64,000 bases of DNA. Origin: DAIPKP01 sp964545875 (GTDB lineage: Bacteria; Synergistota; Synergistia; Synergistales; Aminiphilaceae). Each line of letters starts with the position of its first letter. The first letter of the stretch is position 1. The translations under genes were made by a program, and so were the position numbers. The DNA is taken from the NCBI GenBank assembly GCA_964545875.1, contig CAZJHH010000001.1, positions 1 through 64,000 on the forward strand, read 5' to 3'. The notes under the pieces were generated by a model. The model saw only the letters and a program-made list of their open reading frames with translations. It did no database searches and had not been told where the DNA came from. This document shows, one piece after another, positions 34,110 to 41,363 of this stretch.

Positions 34110-35270
34110 GTGAAAAAAAATACGTCTTTTATGGCCCTCTCTGGAGCGGCCTTTATTCAAATGGTGGGAGTGGGAATCATTGTGGCTCTTCTCCCCGGAA
34201 GGGTTATGCAGGTATCTCCTTCCATGGAGTACGTGGGATATCTCGCGTCGGCCTTCGCGATTTCCTTCGTGCTGCTGCAGCTTCCCGTGGGATACGGGGG
34301 AGATCTCTGGGGATACAAGCTCTTTCTCATGGGGGGATATGTGATTTCCTGCCTGACGGGGTTGTTGTACTTCAAGGCGGGAAGCGTTTGGGGTTTCCTC
34401 GGAGGAAGAGTGTTGCAGGGGTTGGGAGAGATTCCGGTTTGGGCACTGGCTCCGGCCTTGCTTTCTCTTGTTTTTCCGGATTCCAAGGGGGAACGGATCG
34501 GAAAGTACAACGCTTCCATCCATTTGGGATTGACCCTCGGAGGCATTCTGAGCATCTATGCGTGTAGGATCTGGAGCGGTAACGAAGCCTTTCTGCTCTA
34601 TGCGGCTACGGGTTTTCTGGGGGCGGTAACGGTGGCTCTCTTCGTGAAAAACCCCGGCCTTTCCGGCGGGAAAGCGGCAGAGGACCGGGGGAGTTACCGG
34701 GATATGATGCGGGCCATACGCAAGGTTCGGATGCCCGCCCTTTTCGGAGGAATATGCCTGTACGGCGGGAGTTACGGCCTCTTTCTGACGATCATTCCCG
34801 GAATTCTTTTGACCGAGAAGGGGTTTTCCCAAACCGGAGTGTCCCTCTTTTTCGCCCTCTTCTACGTGGCCCTCAGTGTAGCCCAGGTGGTGGGAGGAAA
34901 AAGGTCGGACGCGAGAGGACGGTATGGCACCATGTACCTCGGTTTGGGACTGGTGACTCTGGGGTTGGCTCCCTTTATGGAGCTGCATGGAAAGGCGGTA
35001 TTGATCCTTCTCTTTTTCGCGAGTTTCGGGCTGGGAATGTTCGGCGTTTCCGCCATGACCCTGCTGAACGAGGCGGTGCCGGATTCTCTGAAGGGATCGA
35101 TTTCCGGGGTCTTCTACCTTTTCTGGGGAATTGGTTTCTTTCTGATTCCTCCGGGAGTTGCCAAGCTGGGGGCTCTTTTGGGATATTCCCGGGTGTTTCC
35201 GATTCTGGCGGTTCTGGCATGTCTGAATCTTCTGGCCCTGCGAGGACAACAGAAAAGGAGCCTCGGATAG
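34110..35270 (+). CDS. Major facilitator superfamily transporter
   Basis: GTG 34110 is preferred: AAAGG lies about nine bases before it and the product begins MKKNTSFMALSGAAFIQMVG. About 386 residues and twelve membrane helices, with an MFS loop 2-3 motif region (LQLPVGYGGDLWGYKLFLMG) and its counterpart in the second half (GGKRSDARGRYGTMYLGLG). It looks like a drug or metabolite exporter of the DHA1 type, but the substrate cannot be told. It stands alone between a gene-poor interval and a long hairpin. Confidence 0.85.
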   Translation: MKKNTSFMALSGAAFIQMVGVGIIVALLPGRVMQVSPSMEYVGYLASAFAISFVLLQLPVGYGGDLWGYKLFLMGGYVISCLTGLLYFKAGSVWGFLGGRVLQGLGEIPVWALAPALLSLVFPDSKGERIGKYNASIHLGLTLGGILSIYACRIWSGNEAFLLYAATGFLGAVTVALFVKNPGLSGGKAAEDRGSYRDMMRAIRKVRMPALFGGICLYGGSYGLFLTIIPGILLTEKGFSQTGVSLFFALFYVALSVAQVVGGKRSDARGRYGTMYLGLGLVTLGLAPFMELHGKAVLILLFFASFGLGMFGVSAMTLLNEAVPDSLKGSISGVFYLFWGIGFFLIPPGVAKLGALLGYSRVFPILAVLACLNLLALRGQQKRSLG

Positions 35271-35307
35271 GATGCTCGAAACCATGCCGATAAGGTGATG
35301 ATGGTAT

Positions 35308-35364
35308 CGTTCCGACATAAAGCGAGGGACTCCCGCCGGGGGCCCCTCGCTTTATGTCGGAACG
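35308..35364. repeat. Long hairpin with perfect 21-bp arms between convergent genes
   Basis: Arms CGTTCCGACATAAAGCGAGG+G and C+CCTCGCTTTATGTCGGAACG enclose a 15-base GC loop. It lies between the stops of the MFS gene and the alpha/beta hydrolase gene and probably acts as a two-way terminator or 3'-end stabiliser, although no T run follows. Confidence 0.75.
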
Positions 35365-35397
35365 CGGGAGAGATGGTGCCGGATCCCTTCGTTTTCG

Positions 35398-36711
35398 TCA
35401 GCGGAACTGCTCGTCCAGCCAATCCAGGGCCACCGCCCAGGAGAGGGGCATGTTGTCGAGCTGGCAGTGGATATTGGCCCCTTGTTCCTCTTCGAAAACG
35501 TGGAGGCTCCCCTCGGGAGCCAGGGCCGTAAAGTTCTTGGCCTGATTCAGGGGAACCGCTCCCTCTGTTTTGCTCACCATTCCCAGGGCGGGCATTTCGA
35601 GGGCACGAACCAGATTTTCGGGTATCCTGAACTCCTTCATGGCCTCCAGAGTGGCTTGTACCGAGGGCTTTCCGTAGCGGAGGCAAAGGTTCAGAAGGGA
35701 GAAGCGGTATTTGAGAGGAAGTTCCTCTTCGGAAAGTCCCCGAATTTCTTCCACCGTGAGATCGTCGCTCTCGAACATGGTCACGAACTGGGGCCCCATG
35801 GCGGCGAAGAAATATTCTCCCGCATCCAGAATGGGAGAGTTGGCGATCACTCCCCGGAGGCGCTTTTCCCGTACCGCTCCGGAGAGGGCGAAATACCCTC
35901 CGAAGCTCGCCCCGTAAAGGGCAATTTTTGAAGGGTCCACCTCGGGGCGGGAAAGGGCGTAATCTACCACCACCTTTAGAGCCGGGGAGGTATCGGGAAC
36001 GAAGACGGAATTCGGATGGAACCGGCGCATTCCCACCTGCCCGGGCCCCTCGAAGAGAAGCACGTTATATCCCCGCCGGAGGGCGGCTTCTCCCAGGGCA
36101 AAGTACATCTCTTCCGCGGTGCCGTCGAAGCCGCTCTGGATCAGCAGGGTTTTTCCCCGTTTCTCCCCGTTTGGGGGGCTGAGAAAGTACCCGGGCAGAA
36201 AGATCTCCCCGAAGGGAATTTTCAGGCTTTCCACCTTCCATGGAGAGAGGGCCATTCCACTAAGAAAGGCCTCCCGGCAACGCATGCCCCATTCGGCGGT
36301 CTCCGGGGAAAGAGGATCCCCGTAATACTCCGCCGCCCGGTAGTAGGAGGCGGCGCGAAGCAGGCTTTCTCCCGCGCTGATTTCATGCCCCCGCTCCAGC
36401 CGGGCCTTGCCGTCCGCTTCCAGGCGTTCTCCCAGGGCGAGAAAGGCGGCGGACCAGGATGCGGGATTGCCCCCCTTGATCTCTCCGGCGGCCAGCAGAA
36501 TCTCTCCGGGAGTTCCTCCTCCCGCTCCGTCGGCTCCGAGGCTGCGGAGAAGCTGGAAACTCATCTCCTCATCCTCGAAAAAGGAGAGGAGAACCTTGCC
36601 TCGGGAAAACTCCTGAGAGCCCTCTTCCGTTTTCTCCGCCCCTTGGAGGGAAAAGGGGGCCAGGACGAAAAACAGCAATGCAAAGACGCCGGACAGAATT
36701 TTCATCAGCAT
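35398..36711 (-). CDS. Exported alpha/beta hydrolase (FrsA/dipeptidyl-peptidase-like)
   Basis: ATG 36711 is chosen because GGAAAGG lies five bases upstream; GTG 36717 and ATG 36705 are alternatives. A signal peptide (ILSGVFALLFFVLAPFSLQG) leads to a helical segment of about 130 residues and then an alpha/beta hydrolase domain: TLLIQSGFDGTAEEM, VLLFEGPGQVGMRR, nucleophile Ser in GASFGG, and a late His in GANIHCQ; the acid residue is less certain (SKTEGAVP). The arrangement of a helical N-terminal part and a cap-less hydrolase core resembles FrsA or pseudooxynicotine-hydrolase-like proteins. Substrate unknown. It starts 30 bases after the hisC stop on the same strand and may be cotranscribed with it. 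Confidence 0.75.
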   Translation of the reverse strand: MLMKILSGVFALLFFVLAPFSLQGAEKTEEGSQEFSRGKVLLSFFEDEEMSFQLLRSLGADGAGGGTPGEILLAAGEIKGGNPASWSAAFLALGERLEADGKARLERGHEISAGESLLRAASYYRAAEYYGDPLSPETAEWGMRCREAFLSGMALSPWKVESLKIPFGEIFLPGYFLSPPNGEKRGKTLLIQSGFDGTAEEMYFALGEAALRRGYNVLLFEGPGQVGMRRFHPNSVFVPDTSPALKVVVDYALSRPEVDPSKIALYGASFGGYFALSGAVREKRLRGVIANSPILDAGEYFFAAMGPQFVTMFESDDLTVEEIRGLSEEELPLKYRFSLLNLCLRYGKPSVQATLEAMKEFRIPENLVRALEMPALGMVSKTEGAVPLNQAKNFTALAPEGSLHVFEEEQGANIHCQLDNMPLSWAVALDWLDEQFR

Positions 36712-36741
36712 CGTCACCTTTCCGGGATAGATCGTATTCCT

Positions 36742-37773
36742 TTATTCCAAGCTCTTCATGCTCTCCAGAACCCGCTGCATATCCTCCTCGGTGCCCACGG
36801 TGATGCGGATCCAGGTGCCCTCCCAGGGGGTGTTCAGGGAACGTACCCGTACCCGGGCCTCCGAAAAGGCATCCTGAAAAAGCTCTTCGGGGAGATCCGT
36901 CTTCAAAAGCACGAAGTTGCCCGAACTTTCGAAGGCCTGCCACCGGGAAAGACGGTTCGCCTCCCGGATAAAAGCGTCCCGGGTGTACTGAAGCGTGAGA
37001 ATCCGCCCCTCCACCCACTCCTGGTGCCGTATAAGAAGGGTTGCCGCTTGCTGGGTAAAGATGTTGACGTTGAAGGGGCTGCGGATGCCATTGAGGGTAT
37101 CCACCATCTCTTTATCTCCCACGGCGAAGCCCAGCCGGAGCCCCGCCATGCCCCAGGCCTTGGAGAGAGTTCGCAGGAGCAGCATGTTTTTCGGAAGAGC
37201 TCCCTTTTTCCATAGATCCAGCATGGAAGGGCCGTGGAAATCCACGTAGGCTTCGTCCACGAGAAAGGGAGCCTTGGTGAGCGTGGCCGCTCGGATAAGC
37301 AGATCCGGAGAAAACACCATACCCGTGGGATTATTGGGGGAATCCACAAGCACCAGCTTGGGATCTTCTCTTTCGAGAATCTCCAGAAACCGCTCTTCCT
37401 CGGGAACGAAGCGGTTTCCCTGAAGGGAAAAGCCAAAGGTCTTTTCTTCGAGCCGGAAAACCTTCCGAAGATGGAAATATTGGGAGAAGGAGGGGTTGGG
37501 ATACACCACGGTGTTTCCGGGCTGGGTAAAGGCGATTACCAGAAGCCAGAGAATCTCGTCTCCCCCGTTGCCCAGCACCATGTTCTCCGGAGGAATGCCG
37601 TAGACCTCTCCCAGAATCTCCCGAAGCTCCCCATATTCCGGATCGGGATACCGGTTCAGCTCTATCCGGGAAACAAGCTCCCGAAGTTCCTCCCGGGAAG
37701 AAGGAGGAAGGGAGAAGGGGTTTTCGTTTTTATCCAGCATGGCCGGGGTGCGGTCCTTTTCCAATGCGTACAT
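36742..37773 (-). CDS. hisC: Histidinol-phosphate/aromatic aminotransferase (class I/II fold)
   Basis: 343 residues; ATG 37773 with GGAGGA upstream. HisC-type motifs: MLDKNENPF at the N-terminus, GNGGDEIL, DSPNNPTGMVF, VDEAYVDF and the PLP lysine in RTLSKAWGMAGLRLGF, with Arg in the C-terminal TWIRITVGT. It uses PLP to swap an amino group with 2-oxoglutarate. No other histidine gene is nearby, so it could serve histidine synthesis or aromatic amino acid transamination. Confidence 0.85.
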   Translation of the reverse strand: MYALEKDRTPAMLDKNENPFSLPPSSREELRELVSRIELNRYPDPEYGELREILGEVYGIPPENMVLGNGGDEILWLLVIAFTQPGNTVVYPNPSFSQYFHLRKVFRLEEKTFGFSLQGNRFVPEEERFLEILEREDPKLVLVDSPNNPTGMVFSPDLLIRAATLTKAPFLVDEAYVDFHGPSMLDLWKKGALPKNMLLLRTLSKAWGMAGLRLGFAVGDKEMVDTLNGIRSPFNVNIFTQQAATLLIRHQEWVEGRILTLQYTRDAFIREANRLSRWQAFESSGNFVLLKTDLPEELFQDAFSEARVRVRSLNTPWEGTWIRITVGTEEDMQRVLESMKSLE

Positions 37774-37952
37774 GAAAGCAGTCCTCCAATGTCACTTTAT
37801 CAAGTTAGAGTGTCACTATGTTCGGTGCGAAGGTAGGGTAGCACGAGAGTCTACTCTGTGTCAAGATACGAAGGAGTTTTGATTTTTCAGAAAAGAAAGT
37901 CACCTTTGGAGACAAGAATATGTTTGGGTTGCGCAAAAGCGAAAAAAGACGC

Positions 37953-37973
37953 ATACTATACCCCGTATGGTAT
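37953..37973. promoter_or_regulatory. Inverted repeat over the CoA-disulfide reductase promoter
   Basis: ATACTATAC-CCC-GTATGGTAT, one mismatch between arms, overlaps a possible -10 (CATACT at 37951-37956) that is 17 bases from TTGCGC. The left arm is identical to ATACTATAC at 60129-60137 in the HxlR promoter region. A shared regulator is possible but unproven. Confidence 0.45.
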
Positions 37974-38033
37974 TTGACGAAGGATGGATGCTTCGGCATG
38001 CCCAACTTTATATATCGGGAGGAGTGGAGAGAT

Positions 38034-39728
38034 ATGAGCAAAAAGGTGGTTGTCATCGGTGGAGTGGCCTGCGGAGGAAAGACCGCTGCCCGGCTTCGGC
38101 GGCTGGATCCGGAGGCGGAGATTCTCATTCTCGAAAAGGGGCCCTATCTCAGCTATGCGGGGTGTGGTCTTCCTTATTACATCGAGGGAGTCGTCAAGGA
38201 ATACAAGGATCTCATGTGCACCCCCATAGGAGTGGTACGGGACGAAAGCTTCTTCCGGAACGTCAAGAAAATCGACGTGCTTACCCGGCACATGGCCACG
38301 CGAATAGATCGGGACGCCAAAGAAGTGGTGGCGGTGGATCTCGAAACGGGGGAGGAGAAGCGTTTTTCCTACGACGATCTCGTCATCGCCACGGGAGGTT
38401 CCCCCATCAAACCCAACTTGCCGGGGATCGACCTCGGGGCGGTCTTTACCCTCTGGACTTTGAGCGATGCCCTGGCCATGCGGGCCGCCATCGACAGCGG
38501 CAGCGTCAAGCGTGCCGTGGTGGTGGGAGCGGGGCTCATCGGCATGGAGGTGGTGGAGGCTCTGGTGGCCCGGAACATCGAGGTTTCCGTGGTGGATCTT
38601 CTCTCCTGGCCCCTGCCGAACATGCTGGATGAAGAATTCGGCGCCCGGCTCCTGGGAGGGCTTAAAACCAAGGGAGTGCACTTCTACGGAGGCGAAAAGG
38701 TGGTGGAAATCCTCGGGCAGGATTCGGTGCTCACGGGGGTGAAGACGGATCAGCGCACCATCCCTGCGGATATGGTGCTTCTCGCCATCGGAGTGCGCCC
38801 CAACATCCATCTCGCCGAAGAGGCAGGGCTCGCCATCGGTCCCGCCGGGGGCGTGGCGGTGGACGCCTACATGCGTACCAGCGATCCCCACATCTACGCC
38901 GGAGGGGATTGCGTGGAGGTGCGGCACATCCTCACGGGCAAGGGTGTCCGCCAGCCCATGGGATCCTCCGCCAACCGGGAAGGCCGGGTCATCGGAGATA
39001 ACATTCTGGGGCGGAACGTCACGTTCAAGGGAGTGCTCGGCACGGCGATCATGAAGTTCTTCGAGTACACCGTGGGACGTACGGGCTTCAACGAGGATCA
39101 GGCCCGCAAGGAGGGGTTCGACCCCATCTCGGTAACCGTAACCGCCGCAGACAAGCCCCACTTCATGCCCGGCGCCGCCTGGATGGTGATCAAGCTCGTG
39201 GCGGATACAACCACCAAGCGCCTTCTGGGAGGGCAGATCTTCGGCCCCGGAGTGGTGGACAAGCGGCTGGACGATCTGGTGACAGCCATCACCGGAGGGC
39301 TCACGGTGGACGATTTGGCGGATACGGACTTCGCCTATGCTCCCCCCTACGCCACCGCCCTGGATCCCATGACCCAAACCGCCAACGTGCTGCGGAACAA
39401 AATGGAAGGACTCATGGTCTCCTACTCCCCCCGGGAACTCAAGGCCAAGATGGAGCGGGGAGAGGATTGCGTGCTCCTGGACGTGCGGACGGAGCAGGAA
39501 ATCCGGCTCCAGGGGAAGCTCCCCTACGCAAACCAGGTGCACATTCCCCTGGGAGCCCTCTGGAATCGGGCGGAGGAACTTCCCAAGGACAAGGAAATCA
39601 TCGCCTTCTGCAAAATATCCCTCCGCGGATGGGATGCCCTCACGGTGCTCCGGGCCAAGGGTTTTCCGAAAATCGCCATTCTCGAAGGGGGCATTATCGG
39701 CTGGCCCTACGAGAAGGAAAAGGGATAG
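38034..39728 (+). CDS. cdr: CoA-disulfide reductase fused to a rhodanese domain
   Basis: The frame is open from 37920, but ATG 38034 with GGGAGGAG upstream gives MSKKVVVIGGVACGGKTAAR, an FAD-binding start. 564 residues. The single active cysteine Cys44 in YLSYAGCGLPYY is typical of CoA-disulfide reductases; the NAD(P)H-binding GAGLIGMEVVEAL and second FAD motif YAGGDCVEV follow. Residues about 475-560 form a rhodanese domain (VLLDVRTEQEIRLQGKLPYA) with active Cys526 in FCKISLRG. Such fusions reduce CoA-disulfide or CoA-persulfide and polysulfides in anaerobes. It would maintain thiol balance or handle sulfane sulfur. A degraded second copy of its 3' end lies at 44697. Confidence 0.92.
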   Translation: MSKKVVVIGGVACGGKTAARLRRLDPEAEILILEKGPYLSYAGCGLPYYIEGVVKEYKDLMCTPIGVVRDESFFRNVKKIDVLTRHMATRIDRDAKEVVAVDLETGEEKRFSYDDLVIATGGSPIKPNLPGIDLGAVFTLWTLSDALAMRAAIDSGSVKRAVVVGAGLIGMEVVEALVARNIEVSVVDLLSWPLPNMLDEEFGARLLGGLKTKGVHFYGGEKVVEILGQDSVLTGVKTDQRTIPADMVLLAIGVRPNIHLAEEAGLAIGPAGGVAVDAYMRTSDPHIYAGGDCVEVRHILTGKGVRQPMGSSANREGRVIGDNILGRNVTFKGVLGTAIMKFFEYTVGRTGFNEDQARKEGFDPISVTVTAADKPHFMPGAAWMVIKLVADTTTKRLLGGQIFGPGVVDKRLDDLVTAITGGLTVDDLADTDFAYAPPYATALDPMTQTANVLRNKMEGLMVSYSPRELKAKMERGEDCVLLDVRTEQEIRLQGKLPYANQVHIPLGALWNRAEELPKDKEIIAFCKISLRGWDALTVLRAKGFPKIAILEGGIIGWPYEKEKG

Positions 39729-39735
39729 ATTAAAG

Positions 39736-39763
39736 GTAGGGGCAATTTCTGAATTGCCCCTGC
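39736..39763. repeat. REP-type palindrome, copy 1 (imperfect)
   Basis: GTAGGGGCAATT-TCTG-AATTGCCCCTGC lies eight bases after the CoA-disulfide reductase stop. It is the diverged form of the palindrome seen at 40411 and 44750. Confidence 0.75.
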
Positions 39764-39821
39764 GCACGGTTCCCTACGTTTTTCCCGAAAAGAAAAATCG
39801 AAGAGGAAAATTTTGAAAGCG

Positions 39822-39872
39822 AAAGCCCCGGAGGCTCTGAAGAAATCTTTCAGAGCCTCCGGGGCTTTTTTC
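39822..39872 (+). terminator. Terminator after the CoA-disulfide reductase gene
   Basis: Arms AAAGCCCCGGAGGCTCTGA and TCAGAGCCTCCGGGGCTTT are perfectly complementary over 19 bases, followed by more T. Very strong terminator. From here to 40098 no gene is seen; base composition changes, marking the start of the accessory region. Confidence 0.9.
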
Positions 39873-40098
39873 TATTCTCCGCAATTTTGCCTAATCACTT
39901 TATAATAATTCATCAGAAATAACCAAGGTATGTGGAGGGAGTCATAAATCGCTCCCACGCTTGATATGTACCGTATTATGATACTATATCGACGAATGTG
40001 CCGAACATTATGAATCGGTGTGGGATCAGGAGAGGGGGGAGGCTCGCCCAAGCCCGAGATCTTCTCCTGACCAAATTGATGAACGGTGGGGGAGCGGT

Positions 40099-40522
40099 AT
40101 GACGTGTAATATCCATGATGTGTCCCAAAACAGGGAATCCCAATACACCATACCCCGACGCAACCGTCGGTCCATTTGATTGAAGGGATACGATTATTCC
40201 CAGGCGGGGGCCTATTTCGTTACCCTATGCACCCGGAATGGGGAATGCCTGTTCGGGGAAGTCTTTAATGGGCAAATGCGATTGCACGATGCCGGTGAAA
40301 TTGTTGCCCATGAATGGATCAAAAACGCCGGAATTTACGATGCCATCGAATTGGACGAATGGGTGGTGAGGCCCAATCGTTTTCATGGCATATTTATATT
40401 GTCCGCCGCGGTAGGGGCGATTCATGAATCGCCCCTACATATGACCGTGACGCAACGTCGGAATATGGCGATGCCAAAAATCATCGGACGGTTCAAGATG
40501 TTGTCGGGAAAGCGTCGGGAAA
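40099..40522 (+). pseudogene. REP-associated tyrosine transposase (RAYT), inactivated and truncated
   Basis: The frame starts ATG 40099 (GGGGGAGCGG upstream) with MTCNIHDVSQNRE and RRNRRSI, is stopped by TGA at 40177-40179, and goes on in the same frame as LKGYDYSQAGAYFVTLCTRN and VVRPNRFHGIFIL. RAYTs have Arg at the stop position, so CGA to TGA is likely. This is the Y1 transposase fold tied to REP palindromes; HUH residues are altered here (NRFHGI where HMHG-like is common). A REP palindrome lies inside the frame and is read as AAVGAIHESPLH. The C-terminal part, including the usual catalytic Tyr region, is cut off where the frame runs into a different sequence near 40510-40525. Confidence 0.85.
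40411..40438. repeat. REP-type palindrome, copy 2, inside the RAYT frame
   Basis: GTAGGGGCGATTCA and TGAATCGCCCCTAC form a perfect 28-base palindrome. Reading it in the RAYT frame adds GAIHESPL to the protein. Confidence 0.9.
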
Positions 40523-40556
40523 ATGTCGGGAAAGATCCTCGATGCCTGTCGGGAAA
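40503..40556 (+). repeat. Short tandem repeat GTCGGGAAA at a gene junction
   Basis: GTCGGGAAA begins at 40503, 40514 and 40525 (11-base period) and again at 40548. The cluster marks the point where RAYT sequence changes to the winged-helix fragment. Confidence 0.8.
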
Positions 40557-40675
40557 AACCTTCCGTTACCGTTCTCGAACTAGCTGACTTAATTGGCATT
40601 ACCGAACGATCGGTGCAAAGGAATATCCGAAACCTCCAAAGAGATGGCCTGCTTAGGCGTGTGGGCGGAAGCGGT
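40523..40675 (+). pseudogene. Winged-helix tail of an AlbA_2/RecG-like protein (fragment 1)
   Basis: This frame encodes MSGKILDACREKPSVTVLEL and ADLIGITERSVQRNIRNLQR, then DGLLRRVGG, the winged-helix C-terminus of AlbA_2-type putative ATPases that often sit beside hsdR in type I restriction loci. It has no N-terminal domain and runs into HsdR-like sequence in another frame. It is a remnant. Confidence 0.7.
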
Positions 40676-40683
40676 TGGAGGAG

Positions 40684-41048
40684 GATCAGCCGGGAGCGGT
40701 GGATATGGAGACTCTGCTCAAGGGAGTGTGCGCCAAGGCCAATTTCCTGGATTTGGTGGAGAACTTCATCGTTTTCGACGACTTCGCAAGGGAGTCGAGA
40801 AAGATTCTTGCCAGGAATTACCAGTACCTCGGGGTAAATCGGGCCGTCGAAGCGAGATCCGTTCCTGCAAATGCCGAGAAGGGAAGCTGGGGGCTTTCTG
40901 GCATACCCAGGGTTCGGGAAAGAGCTATTCCATGGTGTTCTTTACCCGCAAGGTTCATCGCAAACTGGGGGGTAACTTCACCGTCCTGATTCTCACGGAT
41001 CGGGAGGATCTGGATCGGCAGATCTACAAGACCTTCGCGGGATGCGGC
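40684..41048 (+). pseudogene. Type I restriction enzyme R subunit (HsdR), internal fragment with frameshift
   Basis: Two frames together give an internal piece of HsdR. First: METLLKGVCAKANFLDLVEN, FIVFDDFARESRKILARNYQ and YLGVNRAVEA. Then, after a frameshift near 40855, REGKLGAFWHTQGSGKSYSM with the Walker A motif QGSGKS, and FFTRKVHRKLGGNFTVLILT, DREDLDRQIYKTFAGCG. Both the N-terminal nuclease part and the helicase remainder are missing. At 41049 the sequence changes inside a codon to the 3' part of a VOC gene. Not functional. Confidence 0.85.
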
Positions 41049-41241
41049 CTGGTGGATTCTGTGGACGCTTTTATGGAAGATCTCGAGAAAAAAGGGGCTA
41101 TCCTGTTGGAATATCCCCAGGCGGTACCCACGGGAAAAAATATGCGTGTGAAACACCCGGACGGGCTTGTGGCGGAGTATGTGGAGCATACATAAATGAA
41201 AAAACAATGAAGCGGCTGCTATCGTCACGGAGATTTTTATA
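41049..41241 (+). repeat. Duplicated 3' end of the VOC gene (direct repeat, copy 1)
   Basis: From CTGGTGGATTCTGTGGACGC onward the sequence matches 44468-44657, including the VOC C-terminus (KKGAILLEYPQAVPTGKNMR, VEHT), the stop at 41195 and about 45 bases beyond it. Copies differ at scattered positions. The reading frame is fused in frame to the HsdR fragment upstream. Confidence 0.9.
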
Positions 41242-41363
41242 GTTAAAATATCGCGAAAAATAATTTTTCACCAATGGTTTTCTTCCTATTTGTGGGGAGA
41301 GAAACATAGCTGCGTAGCTTGTAGATGTTTAGGGCAAAGATTGCGGATGAAAGGAGTCTTGGC

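Noticed and set aside
40523..40837. A 104-residue protein from the winged-helix frame
   Set aside because: Only the first half is protein-like; the rest is HsdR sequence read in the wrong frame, so it is a remnant and not a gene.
40593..41195. A 200-residue ATPase-VOC fusion as a functional gene
   Set aside because: Its first third is out-of-frame sequence, HsdR is truncated on both sides of the P-loop, and the VOC part is only half a domain. A chance in-frame recombination product fits better.
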